Assembly (NCBI GenBank): GCA_964397545.1
Contig: CAYNIW010000022.1
Location: 1 to 40,838 of the forward strand
Direction of reading: 5' to 3'
Length of the DNA stretch: 40,838 nt
Source: JAFGIG01 sp964397545
Lineage (GTDB): Bacteria > SDB-A
Shown here: positions 1-7,800 of the stretch, in pieces
Position numbering within the stretch: the stretch's first letter is position 1
How the letters are laid out: each line of letters opens with the position of its first letter
The notes under the pieces: generated by a model
What the model saw: only the letters and a program-made list of their open reading frames with translations
Databases searched by the model: none
Told to the model about the DNA's origin: nothing
Position numbers and translations under genes: made by a program

Positions 1-55
1 TCAAAAGTCAACTCCTCATCATATGTCAAAGAATCAAGAACCGTACAAATCGGCT
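1..55. repeat. 55-bp terminal direct repeat (circular-contig overlap)
   Basis: Bases 1-55 are identical to 40784-40838. Joining the two copies restores one continuous reading frame for the tail-spike gene, so the repeat marks a circular assembly and not a biological terminal redundancy. The length, exactly 55, equals the duplication around the N gap, which points to a k = 55 assembler overlap. Real virion ends cannot be read from this. Confidence 0.95.
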
Positions 56-623
56 TATAAGAAGTACACGCATCAAGACCAGTCTGTATTTTAAAATATG
101 GCAAAGATGAAGTACCGTCTGGGGTATGCCTGGCTCCGCCGTACATAAGGGCAGAGTCATAATAGGTCGAAGTTGTCGAACTAAGATATAAATTTATGCT
201 CATTCCGTTTGTCAAAACTTCGGCAGGACAAACAAAATCAATTCCTGCGGGATCGACATCCGTATCAACTGTAATTCCAGTTAAAACAGTGCAGTTCCCC
301 GTAGCCGTAATTTTTAAATATGATGCCTGAGCCGTCGAGAGTGTCGTGCCGGCTACAAACGCACCACCACCAAGACGGGAACCAAGCAATGTTCCGTCAA
401 GCGCATACACGGCAAAAGTCATATCCGTATCAACCGGATCTTCAATATCTGTTACCTGTGTTATCTCATACGGATCTCCGAATTTCCTAACATAGATTGA
501 CGTGTCATCATCATGAGCCGTAACTGTTCTCAGAGTCGTTGAGGTTGTCGCGCCGAGTGCATTAATAGCGGTTTCGGTGTAAACGATGGTATTTTTATAA
601 TGCACACGAGCATACTCAGCCAT
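1..623 (-). CDS. Tail spike / beta-helix adhesin, N-terminal part (continues at 40783)
   Basis: This is the first 198 codons plus a partial codon of a 1039-aa protein whose remainder lies at 38287-40783. The frame runs open from ATG at 623 through base 1 and rejoins the same frame at the right end (the codon at 2,1,40783 is Asp in ...LTFDGLW). The start follows AGGAGA at 8 nt and overlaps the preceding gene by 8 nt. The region starts MAEYARVHYKNT and is rich in Thr, Asp and Tyr, as expected for a beta-structured virion-attachment domain. I recognise no named family in it. The start codon is well supported by the Shine-Dalgarno site and overlap. Confidence 0.88.
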   Translation of the reverse strand, partial: MAEYARVHYKNTIVYTETAINALGATTSTTLRTVTAHDDDTSIYVRKFGDPYEITQVTDIEDPVDTDMTFAVYALDGTLLGSRLGGGAFVAGTTLSTAQASYLKITATGNCTVLTGITVDTDVDPAGIDFVCPAEVLTNGMSINLYLSSTTSTYYDSALMYGGARHTPDGTSSLPYFKIQTGLDACTSYKPICTVLDSLTYDEELTF

Positions 624-930
624 TCTCTTTATCTCCTGTTTGATTCATGCCTTCGGTTATTTCGTGGCAGATTTCAAGTTTTCCTTTTCCTGAAAATGCA
701 AAAAAATCTTTCCCGGCTATCTGTCTATACTTCACGGTTACCCAGCCGGTCTCAATCGCCTTAAAAAATATTTTATCTTTGAAAGCCAGGCCTTCGATTT
801 CATAGTAAGTTCCCTTTTGCGCGTGAAATCTTTTTATTGGTTTTAATGCCTGCTGTGCCTGGGAATATTCTTGTTTTGACACGGAATAATTTTGAATTTG
901 ATTTGTGTTTTCCTGAAAAAGTTCGTTCAT
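616..930 (-). CDS. Small tail-region protein (104 aa)
   Basis: An unrecognised basic protein starting MNELFQENTNQ. The ATG at 930 overlaps the tape-measure stop as ATGA, and AGGTGG lies about 9 nt upstream. A longer in-frame start at 1011 would bury 27 codons inside the tape-measure gene, so I reject it. The middle (about residues 30-90) has a compact beta-rich look with many Lys and aromatic residues and no membrane segment. Its place between the tape measure and the Dit-position spike suggests a tail-tip or assembly protein, which is inference from synteny only. Confidence 0.75.
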   Translation of the reverse strand: MNELFQENTNQIQNYSVSKQEYSQAQQALKPIKRFHAQKGTYYEIEGLAFKDKIFFKAIETGWVTVKYRQIAGKDFFAFSGKGKLEICHEITEGMNQTGDKENG

Positions 931-2657
931 CTTCGCACCACCTGACTTCCCATTCTCCGGCCCAGAGCCAAAATATCCTGACCATTCCCGCCCGGGACCG
1001 ACACGCTCCAATTATTATTAGTCTGGTATGTAGACGACGTACTTCTTGAGTAATCCCCTCCGCCTCCGGCCATTGCAGGCATCATCAATCCACGGAGAGC
1101 CGCGCTCATAAGATCCGCATTCGAAACACCCGCAACATTCATTTCGGCTGGGACGATTCTTTCTCCTGCGTGTACGCGCGCGACCGTGTCCTGGGGCAGA
1201 CTATCTGTTCCTTTCGCGTAGCCTTCAATCGCATCCGCCCCGATGTTTCCTGCTGCAAGAATTGCAGCAGCCGCGGCGGTTTTAGCTATTGCGCTCGGAA
1301 GATAAACAAATCCACCTGGAGCCAGAACCTTTGCCCAATCCATAGCCGCTTCCGCTGCGATCATCCCAGATATCATTTTAGCAAATCCCCTGAGCATATC
1401 AGCCCATACTGTTTTTGAGCCTTTTTTCTGATCAAGAAGACCCTGGGTCCATGTCGTCGAAAAATCTGAAACCATTCCGCGTAGGGTTTCGTAATATTCA
1501 GATTCAAGCTTTTCCTGTTCTTTTAATGCCTGTTCTTTCTTTTTTTTACGTTCATCTTCTCCATCTTGAGCAATTGCGGTTAAATTGTTTTCTCCTGACA
1601 CAGCAACATCCTGCATTTCAATATTGTGCTGTACCTGAGATTCTTTTATCGCGTTAAACGTATCTTTGTATGACTGGACCATCAATGCCAAAGGATCGAT
1701 CACGGCATGGCCCATATCCTCAAGTCCTTTCACAGCGAGCTTTCCGGCTTCCTTAAAATGACCTGCAAACAATTCTTTTGCTGATAATGCAAAATCTTTT
1801 ATAGCCGCCATTCCTTTTGAGACAAAAGAAATAATAATCTTGACCGCGTCGGCTATAACAACCCCTGCCACGGAAAAAGCCAGAGTCAGCCCTTTGATAA
1901 TTGTCCCAAGCTGTTCTGCGCCTTGCTGGCTCGCAAAAAAATCATTTAATATTTTTACTGTTGGCTTTATTCCAGAAGCGAAGGCCCCGCCAAGCATTTC
2001 TTTCAAATCTCCGAAATTTTCTTTTAGCAATTTTACCTGCCCTCCAAACGTCTGCATTTCCGCCTGCGATATTGCATATCCACGGGCTCCCAATTCCATG
2101 ATTTTATTTAATCCTTCTGATGCCGTTTTAACATCTCTCAATGCCGGAATTTCACGTCGTAATAGTTCGATATGTCCGCCCTGAGCTGCGACAACCGCTT
2201 TAATTGCCTGCTCCATTCCGGTTCCCAAAATCTTATTCAGCCCGACTGCCGTTTTTACAACTTCCTGCGCGTTTTCATTCGTTGCCCCTAAATTCATGGC
2301 CATCGAAGCGAGATCCATAGCCACTTCATCGGACATTCCTGTCGCTCTTTGCATTGATGTAGAAAATTTTATCATTCCTTCGTATGCTTCTTTTGTATAA
2401 TTTCCGGTCATTTTCATTGTCGATTTTAAATTATTCAATGATCTTTCAGAATTTATAAAATCATTCGTAAGATTTCTTACCGCGATAATCGTCCCGGCAA
2501 TCGCAGCGGTTACAGCGAGCCACCCAGCTTTTAATCCTCCGAACGCATTTGATCCGCTTTTCTTTGCCTTGTCAAGTTGAACGCCCATATCCGCCACGCC
2601 TTTTTTAAAACTTTCATCGCGTAAAATTGCCTCGATCATTAATTTTATGTCACTCAT
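927..2657 (-). CDS. Tape measure protein
   Basis: This 576-aa protein sets tail length and probably carries pore-forming segments for DNA ejection. The N-terminus (residues 1-60) is a short helix followed by a hydrophobic AVTAAIAGTIIAV segment. Long amphipathic helices and a hydrophobic patch (about 265-300) follow, then a charged coil (about 365-400). The C-terminus has the typical AKGTDSLPQDTVARVHAGER sequence found at the end of many tape-measure proteins, then a Gly-rich tail. At 576 aa it is short for a siphovirus, implying a tail of roughly 85 nm by the usual 1.5 angstrom per residue rule. Its start overlaps the upstream gene by 8 nt and its stop overlaps the next start. Confidence 0.9.
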   Translation of the reverse strand: MSDIKLMIEAILRDESFKKGVADMGVQLDKAKKSGSNAFGGLKAGWLAVTAAIAGTIIAVRNLTNDFINSERSLNNLKSTMKMTGNYTKEAYEGMIKFSTSMQRATGMSDEVAMDLASMAMNLGATNENAQEVVKTAVGLNKILGTGMEQAIKAVVAAQGGHIELLRREIPALRDVKTASEGLNKIMELGARGYAISQAEMQTFGGQVKLLKENFGDLKEMLGGAFASGIKPTVKILNDFFASQQGAEQLGTIIKGLTLAFSVAGVVIADAVKIIISFVSKGMAAIKDFALSAKELFAGHFKEAGKLAVKGLEDMGHAVIDPLALMVQSYKDTFNAIKESQVQHNIEMQDVAVSGENNLTAIAQDGEDERKKKKEQALKEQEKLESEYYETLRGMVSDFSTTWTQGLLDQKKGSKTVWADMLRGFAKMISGMIAAEAAMDWAKVLAPGGFVYLPSAIAKTAAAAAILAAGNIGADAIEGYAKGTDSLPQDTVARVHAGERIVPAEMNVAGVSNADLMSAALRGLMMPAMAGGGGDYSRSTSSTYQTNNNWSVSVPGGNGQDILALGRRMGSQVVRR

Positions 2658-3426
2658 CTTCTTCCACCTCGTCCGCCTCGCTTGGCTTCTTTGTTGGCTT
2701 CTTCCACTCGTTCGGATCGTCGTTGAATACAGAGTCTATACTTGGCGCTTGGGCAAGTAAGAATTTGCCTGTCAGTCCATCCATATTCTGAAGCCAAAAA
2801 TAAATATACATCTCCGTAAGTTGTCTGCAATTGAGACGATCCACGAGCAATGACAAGTTTTTTTTTACGCCGTCGAAATTATAAAAGTAAATCAGGTACG
2901 CTATTTGAATAAGCGTTTCCTTGTCAAGGTTTTTCCAGAAGAATTTCCAATGCTTGTTTTTCCATTCCACGTTTACGCGGTTTCCTGTCTGCAGTTGGAA
3001 ATATGCCTGTTGTTTTACAAGCAAGCCAAAGATTATTTTTGCCAGGTCTTTCATGAACCGCTTACTTCGATACAAGAACTCAACCATATCTTTTCCGTTT
3101 GCGATAAGATGGAAATTCATTTTCTCGCAAAGTTCCTTCCGTCTTTCAGCGCTCAGTTCCCAGTTCAAAATTTCCGCGCTCATAAGACCGATTAACCGGG
3201 CCCATTTATTAAAAAACTCATGCTCATTCTCAATTGTAAAATTTCCTATAAGCATCCGTTTTCCGCCTATGCTTATAGATTGCGGAAGTTCTTTTATGAT
3301 CGTGAAATCATCAAGCTTTTCCCGCATCAGCGAGTCAATGCTGTTGGCGTTCCCAAGTAAAAATTCTGAAATTCTTTTTTTCAACTTTTTTACTTCTTCG
3401 ATTTCATTGATCAAAACAGATTCCAT
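2650..3426 (-). CDS. Probable tail assembly chaperone (258 aa)
   Basis: The protein is helix-rich and highly charged, with no signal peptide. It lies between the tail tube and tape-measure genes, the conserved position of tail assembly chaperones (lambda G/T-type), and ends in an acidic stretch (SEADEVEEDE). I recognise no sequence family; the function is inferred from position. I see no obvious slippery heptamer for the frameshift many phages use here, and the tape-measure start overlaps its last 8 nt. The gene follows an intrinsic terminator, so it is likely made in smaller amounts than the tube protein. Confidence 0.6.
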   Translation of the reverse strand: MESVLINEIEEVKKLKKRISEFLLGNANSIDSLMREKLDDFTIIKELPQSISIGGKRMLIGNFTIENEHEFFNKWARLIGLMSAEILNWELSAERRKELCEKMNFHLIANGKDMVEFLYRSKRFMKDLAKIIFGLLVKQQAYFQLQTGNRVNVEWKNKHWKFFWKNLDKETLIQIAYLIYFYNFDGVKKNLSLLVDRLNCRQLTEMYIYFWLQNMDGLTGKFLLAQAPSIDSVFNDDPNEWKKPTKKPSEADEVEEDE

Positions 3427-3434
3427 AATAGTCC

Positions 3435-3459
3435 TTAAAAAGCCGGGGATCGCCCCGGC
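3435..3459 (-). terminator. Intrinsic terminator after the tail tube gene
   Basis: On the minus strand a perfect 7-bp stem, GCCGGGG-CGAT-CCCCGGC, is followed by TTTTTAA. It sits in the 39-nt gap between the tube gene and the chaperone gene. Partial read-through would step down expression of downstream tail genes relative to the abundant tube protein. Confidence 0.85.
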
Positions 3460-3465
3460 CAGTGT

Positions 3466-4023
3466 TTACGAGAGAGCCCGCTTCCTGATCCTGAAATAGC
3501 ACATGTCTCGTTTCTTGTTGGTGATTGTCGTATCCTGCAAAGCGCGGACAGTTACGGGGATTCCGGAATACTGCGCCGGAGTCCCGACCGCCCATTCACC
3601 CGCCGGTACGCATACGGCTTTCCTCAAAACGAGCATGATTTCAAGATTCGCTTTCGTCCTTCCGACAAACCTCCACTCCGCCTCATTTAAGACGTCAGGT
3701 TCTGATCCGCCGAAAAGGTACGAGTAATCTGCATCGCTATCATCTGGATCAAGATTCCACGCGGCCGCGAGAACGTTTGGATCTCCAGGCTGCATGAATG
3801 AAAAGCTTACCGAAAAATCGAATTTGTCGATATCAAGGACAAAAAGGCTCTGTGTTCCAGAGGAATTGTCCCACCATTCAGCAAGCTCGATATTCGGATT
3901 AAAGGTTTTCTCGTTTGATGTTTTTCCAACGTACTGCCTGTTGCCGTTCAAGGCAGAATAAACCTGCCAGGAACTTTTCATGAAGTAGTCTCGCTGGTCA
4001 CCGAGAAAATCAAAAATCGCCAA
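3466..4023 (-). CDS. Major tail (tube) protein, putative
   Basis: A 185-aa beta-rich protein. It is followed directly by a strong terminator and the chaperone and tape-measure genes, which is the usual place and size of a siphovirus tail tube protein. Residues 50-85 contain alternating hydrophobic strands (SLFVLDIDKFDFSVSFSF), and the C-terminal part (about 130-180) reads as an Ig-like or tube-fold beta region. No specific family name is certain from reading alone. The terminator placed right behind it fits a highly expressed structural gene. It is separated from the head-tail connector genes by the seven-gene transferase cassette. Confidence 0.7.
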   Translation of the reverse strand: MAIFDFLGDQRDYFMKSSWQVYSALNGNRQYVGKTSNEKTFNPNIELAEWWDNSSGTQSLFVLDIDKFDFSVSFSFMQPGDPNVLAAAWNLDPDDSDADYSYLFGGSEPDVLNEAEWRFVGRTKANLEIMLVLRKAVCVPAGEWAVGTPAQYSGIPVTVRALQDTTITNKKRDMCYFRIRKRALS

Positions 4024-4024
4024 C

Positions 4025-4561
4025 TTAATCTCCTATCGAAAGTTTCCGGATCACAAAATCAATGGATGACGATTCGTTGTGAGGGACCGTGTCCATCTGT
4101 TCAATCTTGTAATCCAGCTCTCCGTTAGATTTTAATTTTTCGAGCATATCCACGACGTAGTTTTTCCCGACATTCGTCCTGTGAGAAGGGTTTCCGCCTT
4201 CTTCCACTTTTGGGTATCGGCCACCTTCCATGTCAGGAAGAAGAAGCAGCATCAAGCCGTCTTTCTTTAGCTTGCGCCACCAAGCCAGGAAAACTTTCGG
4301 GATATCCTCGAAATCCTCAAGAACATGAGACGAAAAAATGAAGTCCAGTACATTATCAGAAAACAAGTCAAGATTATGACAGTCCCATACGAGTTGAGCA
4401 TGAGCATATTTATAATTGCTCTGTTGGTCAATCGAAACTATCATATCGTCAATCCGAGACGTGCCGCAGCCTACATCAATTCCGTTCATATAACGGTTAT
4501 CTTTTATAGTCCATTTTTTCAAATACTTTTCAAACTCAATCCGCGCGTTATTTATATCCAT
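4025..4561 (-). CDS. Class I SAM-dependent methyltransferase
   Basis: A 178-aa Rossmann-fold methyltransferase. Motif I is GIDVGCGTSR at residues 27-36. The central FIFSSHVLEDFED segment matches the post-I/motif IV region of the Methyltransf_11-type group, followed by WWRKLKKDGLMLLLLPD, the usual strand after the 'leader' helix. The acceptor is unknown; the flanking sugar transferases suggest a sugar or glycoconjugate. It is the last gene of the cassette, 1 nt from the tube gene, and begins directly after the stop of the GT8-like gene (TGA-ATG). The fold assignment is firm and the substrate unknown. Confidence 0.85.
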   Translation of the reverse strand: MDINNARIEFEKYLKKWTIKDNRYMNGIDVGCGTSRIDDMIVSIDQQSNYKYAHAQLVWDCHNLDLFSDNVLDFIFSSHVLEDFEDIPKVFLAWWRKLKKDGLMLLLLPDMEGGRYPKVEEGGNPSHRTNVGKNYVVDMLEKLKSNGELDYKIEQMDTVPHNESSSIDFVIRKLSIGD

Positions 4562-5299
4562 TCAGCACCTTACCTTTGACATGACACCATCGGGGTCGTC
4601 GTATTCATGCCAGATTTTTTTCTGCTCATCGCTTAACTGATGCGGAGCCACTGTCGGCTTATAGATGTAATGCAAAATCACGATATCGGAAAAATTTATA
4701 CAGTTCATTTCAGATACAAGGACATTGAATTTATGCGGAACTTCCTGAATCCTACCGGAGAAATAGGCGTTATAGATCTTCTGATCATGACCGAAAACGT
4801 GAGCATGTTCAGATCTTTCCATTTCAAATTCAACAAGTTCCTTCCAGACGCTCCAATTCATCAGTGACGGTCCGACAATCATGCTTCCCGAATTAAATGT
4901 ATCTCGCCTTCTTTTCTCACGTGGCATTGCTATTGTTTCGATTTTTTCAGCAAAGCTGAAAAGCTCTTCCATTGATTTCATGCAAATCATGTCAGCGCCG
5001 AAATAAATAATCCTGTCATATCCAGGAGTATTGAAACACTGCAATCCCCAAAAGCGAGGATCACTTTTTCCAGTTGCAACATATTCTCGCGGAATTGTTA
5101 TGAACTTAAACGGATATAAAGACAAAAGATGGTTTTTATTATGAGCGCTTAAATCGTGTCTGTAGTCTGTTTCTCCGCCATTATTAAAGACGAGAAAATC
5201 TTTATTAAATCCTGGATTATATTTCAGAATTGACTTAATGAAATGATCCAAGAATATTACATGAGTATTTGACAATGAAACAGCACAAGCAATTTTCAT
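4562..5299 (-). CDS. GT8-like glycosyltransferase
   Basis: A 245-aa GT-A fold enzyme resembling glycogenin and LPS galactosyltransferases (GT8). Visible motifs are DRIIYFGADMIC (residues 95-106) at the DxD position, FNSGSMIVG (135-143), GHDQKIYN (170-177) and LHYIYKPT (209-216), which matches the C-terminal His/Lys-Pro motif of GT8. The DxD is degenerate: the first Asp is Gly (GAD), so metal binding may be altered. The start overlaps the upstream gene by ATGA. Donor and acceptor are not predictable. Confidence 0.8.
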   Translation of the reverse strand: MKIACAVSLSNTHVIFLDHFIKSILKYNPGFNKDFLVFNNGGETDYRHDLSAHNKNHLLSLYPFKFITIPREYVATGKSDPRFWGLQCFNTPGYDRIIYFGADMICMKSMEELFSFAEKIETIAMPREKRRRDTFNSGSMIVGPSLMNWSVWKELVEFEMERSEHAHVFGHDQKIYNAYFSGRIQEVPHKFNVLVSEMNCINFSDIVILHYIYKPTVAPHQLSDEQKKIWHEYDDPDGVMSKVRC

Positions 5300-6003
5300 T
5301 TATATTTCTCCTGCCAGTATCGTTTACAAAGTTTATCGCGATTCATCATATGTGGTCCATGCTTTGATAATCCCACTCCCTCATCAAGCCAGTCAAAACA
5401 CGGTCTCAAATTAAACGGCATTACGCGTTTTTCTTTTAGTTGGACAGATATCCACATATCATCACCGTATTTGTATTCTTCTTCTGTTACTGGATGGTCT
5501 TGGTTCAGGAACGGATTTATTTTTATCTGATTGATGAGTTTTGTGGGCAGAAAACTTACTCCGAAATTGATCATATCGCATAGGATGTTTTCTTCAGGAT
5601 TATAGTCAACCCACCCGCCACCTTCCCCGATATTCGGGAACGAATATGCCTTATCCCAATCGATATTTTTATGGAACTTCCTTCCGTTCCATCCGATAAC
5701 AGTTTCAGGATGTCTTCCTGAAAATTCTATAAATTTCTCGAAAAGATTTTTATCGTTTATAGCCAAGTCGTCGTCCTGATTAAAAATATACGGAGTCGGC
5801 ACAAATCCAGCCATAAGATAACGGGGCTGGCAAAAAAAGTTCCTTGACGAACGGATTAGGATATCTTCCCCTGATCCTGCAGGATAATTGTTTGAATTGT
5901 CCCATACCATTATCTGTGATTTGACGGTCTGGGCCCTGATCCCGTCCATCCATTTTTTAATATTTTGAGGACGGTTATAAAACAGAACAATTGTTGTAAT
6001 CAT
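5296..6003 (-). CDS. Glycosyltransferase, GT2/GT64-like GT-A fold
   Basis: A 235-aa protein. The N-terminal strand is TTIVLFYNRPQNIKKW, followed by a nucleotide-binding MVWDNSNN and a clear metal-binding DDD motif at residues 77-79 (FNQDDDLA). A late GDDMWIS segment (about 192-198) resembles the catalytic Asp region. The order of motifs fits a GT-A family enzyme such as GT2 or an exostosin-like GT64. It is joined to both neighbours by 4-nt ATGA overlaps, so it is translationally coupled in the transferase cassette. Confidence 0.8.
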   Translation of the reverse strand: MITTIVLFYNRPQNIKKWMDGIRAQTVKSQIMVWDNSNNYPAGSGEDILIRSSRNFFCQPRYLMAGFVPTPYIFNQDDDLAINDKNLFEKFIEFSGRHPETVIGWNGRKFHKNIDWDKAYSFPNIGEGGGWVDYNPEENILCDMINFGVSFLPTKLINQIKINPFLNQDHPVTEEEYKYGDDMWISVQLKEKRVMPFNLRPCFDWLDEGVGLSKHGPHMMNRDKLCKRYWQEKYK

Positions 6004-6686
6004 CTGTGATATCTCTCCTCAAGTAAGGCCATGCATCTCAATGAGTCTTCTTTTATCTCCCCGGTTCTGTTCGCGTGGGCCGAATCCTGCCCATGCCAAA
6101 CCATATATCTGATAACAAGACGGTCAAGAGCAAAACACTTGCATTCCATCATCGTTGCAATTTTAAACCACAAATCAAACTGATATAAAAGTTCCGCCGG
6201 GAATAATCCTATTTTTTCATGTATTGATTTCCTCCACATATACGTCAAAAAATGAGTATATTCATCGCGCCAAATTCTGTCCTTGTCCGGAGGTTCCGCA
6301 GTAATAATCCGGTTTTCTACTCCGTTTGAGAAAAATTTCAGCGCAGAGGCATATACAACTTCGATTGCAGGATCATTAAAAATATCAACTCTGCATGATA
6401 TAGAAACATTATCATAAAACAAATCGTCATCATGCAATTGACAAAGAATATCCCCTTTCGCATTTTGTATTCCTACGTTTATCCAGTCTTTTCTGTTTTC
6501 TGGGAAAGTTATCACGCGCACACGAGAATCGGATATCGTTTTAAGATATTCCGCCGTGCCGTCCCTGCATCCGTTGTTCATGACAAGTATTTCCATGTCG
6601 TGATAATTTTGAGACAGGGCGCTTTCAAGAGCCCGCTTAAACAATTCCAGGCGGTTGTATGTCGGCATCAATACGGTTACTCTCAT
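6000..6686 (-). CDS. Family 2 glycosyltransferase
   Basis: A canonical GT2 catalytic domain of 228 aa. It starts MRVTVLMPTYNRLELFKRAL, has ILVMNNGCRDGTAEYL for the second strand, and the DxD motif LHDDDLF at residues 85-91. A WHGQDSAHANRTGE region near the C-terminus fits the late acceptor-binding loop. No membrane segment is seen, so it is a soluble cytoplasmic enzyme. ATGA overlaps occur on both sides. Specific sugar unknown. Confidence 0.9.
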   Translation of the reverse strand: MRVTVLMPTYNRLELFKRALESALSQNYHDMEILVMNNGCRDGTAEYLKTISDSRVRVITFPENRKDWINVGIQNAKGDILCQLHDDDLFYDNVSISCRVDIFNDPAIEVVYASALKFFSNGVENRIITAEPPDKDRIWRDEYTHFLTYMWRKSIHEKIGLFPAELLYQFDLWFKIATMMECKCFALDRLVIRYMVWHGQDSAHANRTGEIKEDSLRCMALLEERYHR

Positions 6687-7249
6687 CTCTCAATGCTCCA
6701 TAAAAGCGATGTTGTCCCTGCGTTATCAAATGACCCGATACGGTTTATTTTCGTCCATTTTGTATCCTGAAAAAGTTCCCTTGATTTTTCATCGTTCCTG
6801 TACGAATCAGTATCAAGTAAAAATATCGTTTTGCAAAGAGGGCACGAATAATACATGTCATTCATGATTAATTTTATGTGAAAATCCTCAAGATGCTGAA
6901 ACACATAGGAAGCAAACATATAATCAAACTCTATATCATCAAGATCACCTTTGTAGGTATAGAACTCGTTTTCCGGATATCTTTTTCTTGCTTCTGCAAC
7001 AGCCGTTTCCGATATGTCTATCCCCGAGTATGCCAAAAAATCAAAAACAAATTTCAGTTCTTTTACGTTATAACCGGGCCCACAGCCAAAATCCAAAACC
7101 CTCATTCCTGTCTGGATAACCGGCCTTATTGAGTTTTTTATATTTTGCCATAGAGCCGTAATGTTTAGATCGTTCTCACGGACCCATTTCATAACGCCAA
7201 CTTGGCCTTCGGATTTCATTTTTTGGTATCTCGCTTCCCAGTCTATCAT
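6683..7249 (-). CDS. Class I SAM-dependent methyltransferase
   Basis: A 188-aa methyltransferase. Motif I is RVLDFGCGPGYN (residues 50-61), motif II YSGIDISETAVAEAR, and the motif IV region FDYMFASYVFQHLED. The glycine loop is intact. The C-terminal third (after about 150) is short and Cys-poor. Gene context (sugar transferases on both sides, ATGA overlaps) makes a carbohydrate or virion-glycan acceptor the best guess, but the sequence does not prove it. Confidence 0.88.
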   Translation of the reverse strand: MIDWEARYQKMKSEGQVGVMKWVRENDLNITALWQNIKNSIRPVIQTGMRVLDFGCGPGYNVKELKFVFDFLAYSGIDISETAVAEARKRYPENEFYTYKGDLDDIEFDYMFASYVFQHLEDFHIKLIMNDMYYSCPLCKTIFLLDTDSYRNDEKSRELFQDTKWTKINRIGSFDNAGTTSLLWSIER

Positions 7250-7800
7250 CCTACCTCCAACATTGCTAACTGAGTTCCACCGACAACAGAGATGTCGTTT
7301 TTTTCAGAAAGCTCTATAATCAGTTTTTCTATACCGAACCATTTTTCACCGGATCCGGGCTTGAAGTCATGGAAAAATATCCTTCCTTTTTTAATTAATT
7401 TTTTCATGTTTTCATAATCTGCAGAAACCCCACGGTACGAATGATCACCATCAATAAAAGCCATCGTTACGTTTAAGAACTGGCTGAGATCCATTGATTG
7501 AGAATTTGCGTTAACACATTTCACGTTGCTGATGTTATTACATTTCGTCCAATTTTCAGACGAATTATATCCCTGTAGCGGATCTGTAGGAGACATGCAG
7601 TCAACCGCATATATTATTTTTTGAGGACAATTAATAGCTATATGCCTTGATGTCAACCCGGACCGGCATCCTATTTCAATAATATTCCCCCCTGTCATCA
7701 TGGCATAATGCACAAGTATGTCAGTTTCAATTTTACAAAGGGTATCATTTTTTTCGTATTCATATTCAGGTTTTCCGTAAAATGGGATATTTATAATCAT
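7246..7800 (-). CDS. Methyltransferase, Methyltransf_24-like
   Basis: A 184-aa protein starting MIINIPFYGKPEYE. Motif I is NIIEIGCRSGLTSRH. The AFIDGDHSYRGVSADYENMK segment followed by KKGRIFFHDF is the signature of the Methyltransf_24 group (metal-dependent sugar or small-molecule O-methyltransferases). A longer frame begins at 7839, but that extension coincides with the true C-terminus of the upstream glycosyltransferase. ATG at 7800 has AAGGAAG 7-8 nt upstream and an ATGA overlap with the repaired upstream stop, so I choose it. Confidence 0.88.
   Translation of the reverse strand: MIINIPFYGKPEYEYEKNDTLCKIETDILVHYAMMTGGNIIEIGCRSGLTSRHIAINCPQKIIYAVDCMSPTDPLQGYNSSENWTKCNNISNVKCVNANSQSMDLSQFLNVTMAFIDGDHSYRGVSADYENMKKLIKKGRIFFHDFKPGSGEKWFGIEKLIIELSEKNDISVVGGTQLAMLEVG

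Noticed and set aside
1..55. Biological direct terminal repeat of the phage
   Set aside because: The length equals the other assembly duplication, and it falls inside a coding region in a way typical of circular contig overlaps.
616..1011. 131-aa version of the small tail protein
   Set aside because: The first 27 codons overlap the tape-measure C-terminus, while ATG at 930 has an ATGA junction and a ribosome site.
1170..2184. Several plus-strand ORFs opposite the tape-measure gene
   Set aside because: No ribosome sites, no recognisable domains and Cys/Phe/Ser-rich shadow composition, unlike the intein-nested nuclease.
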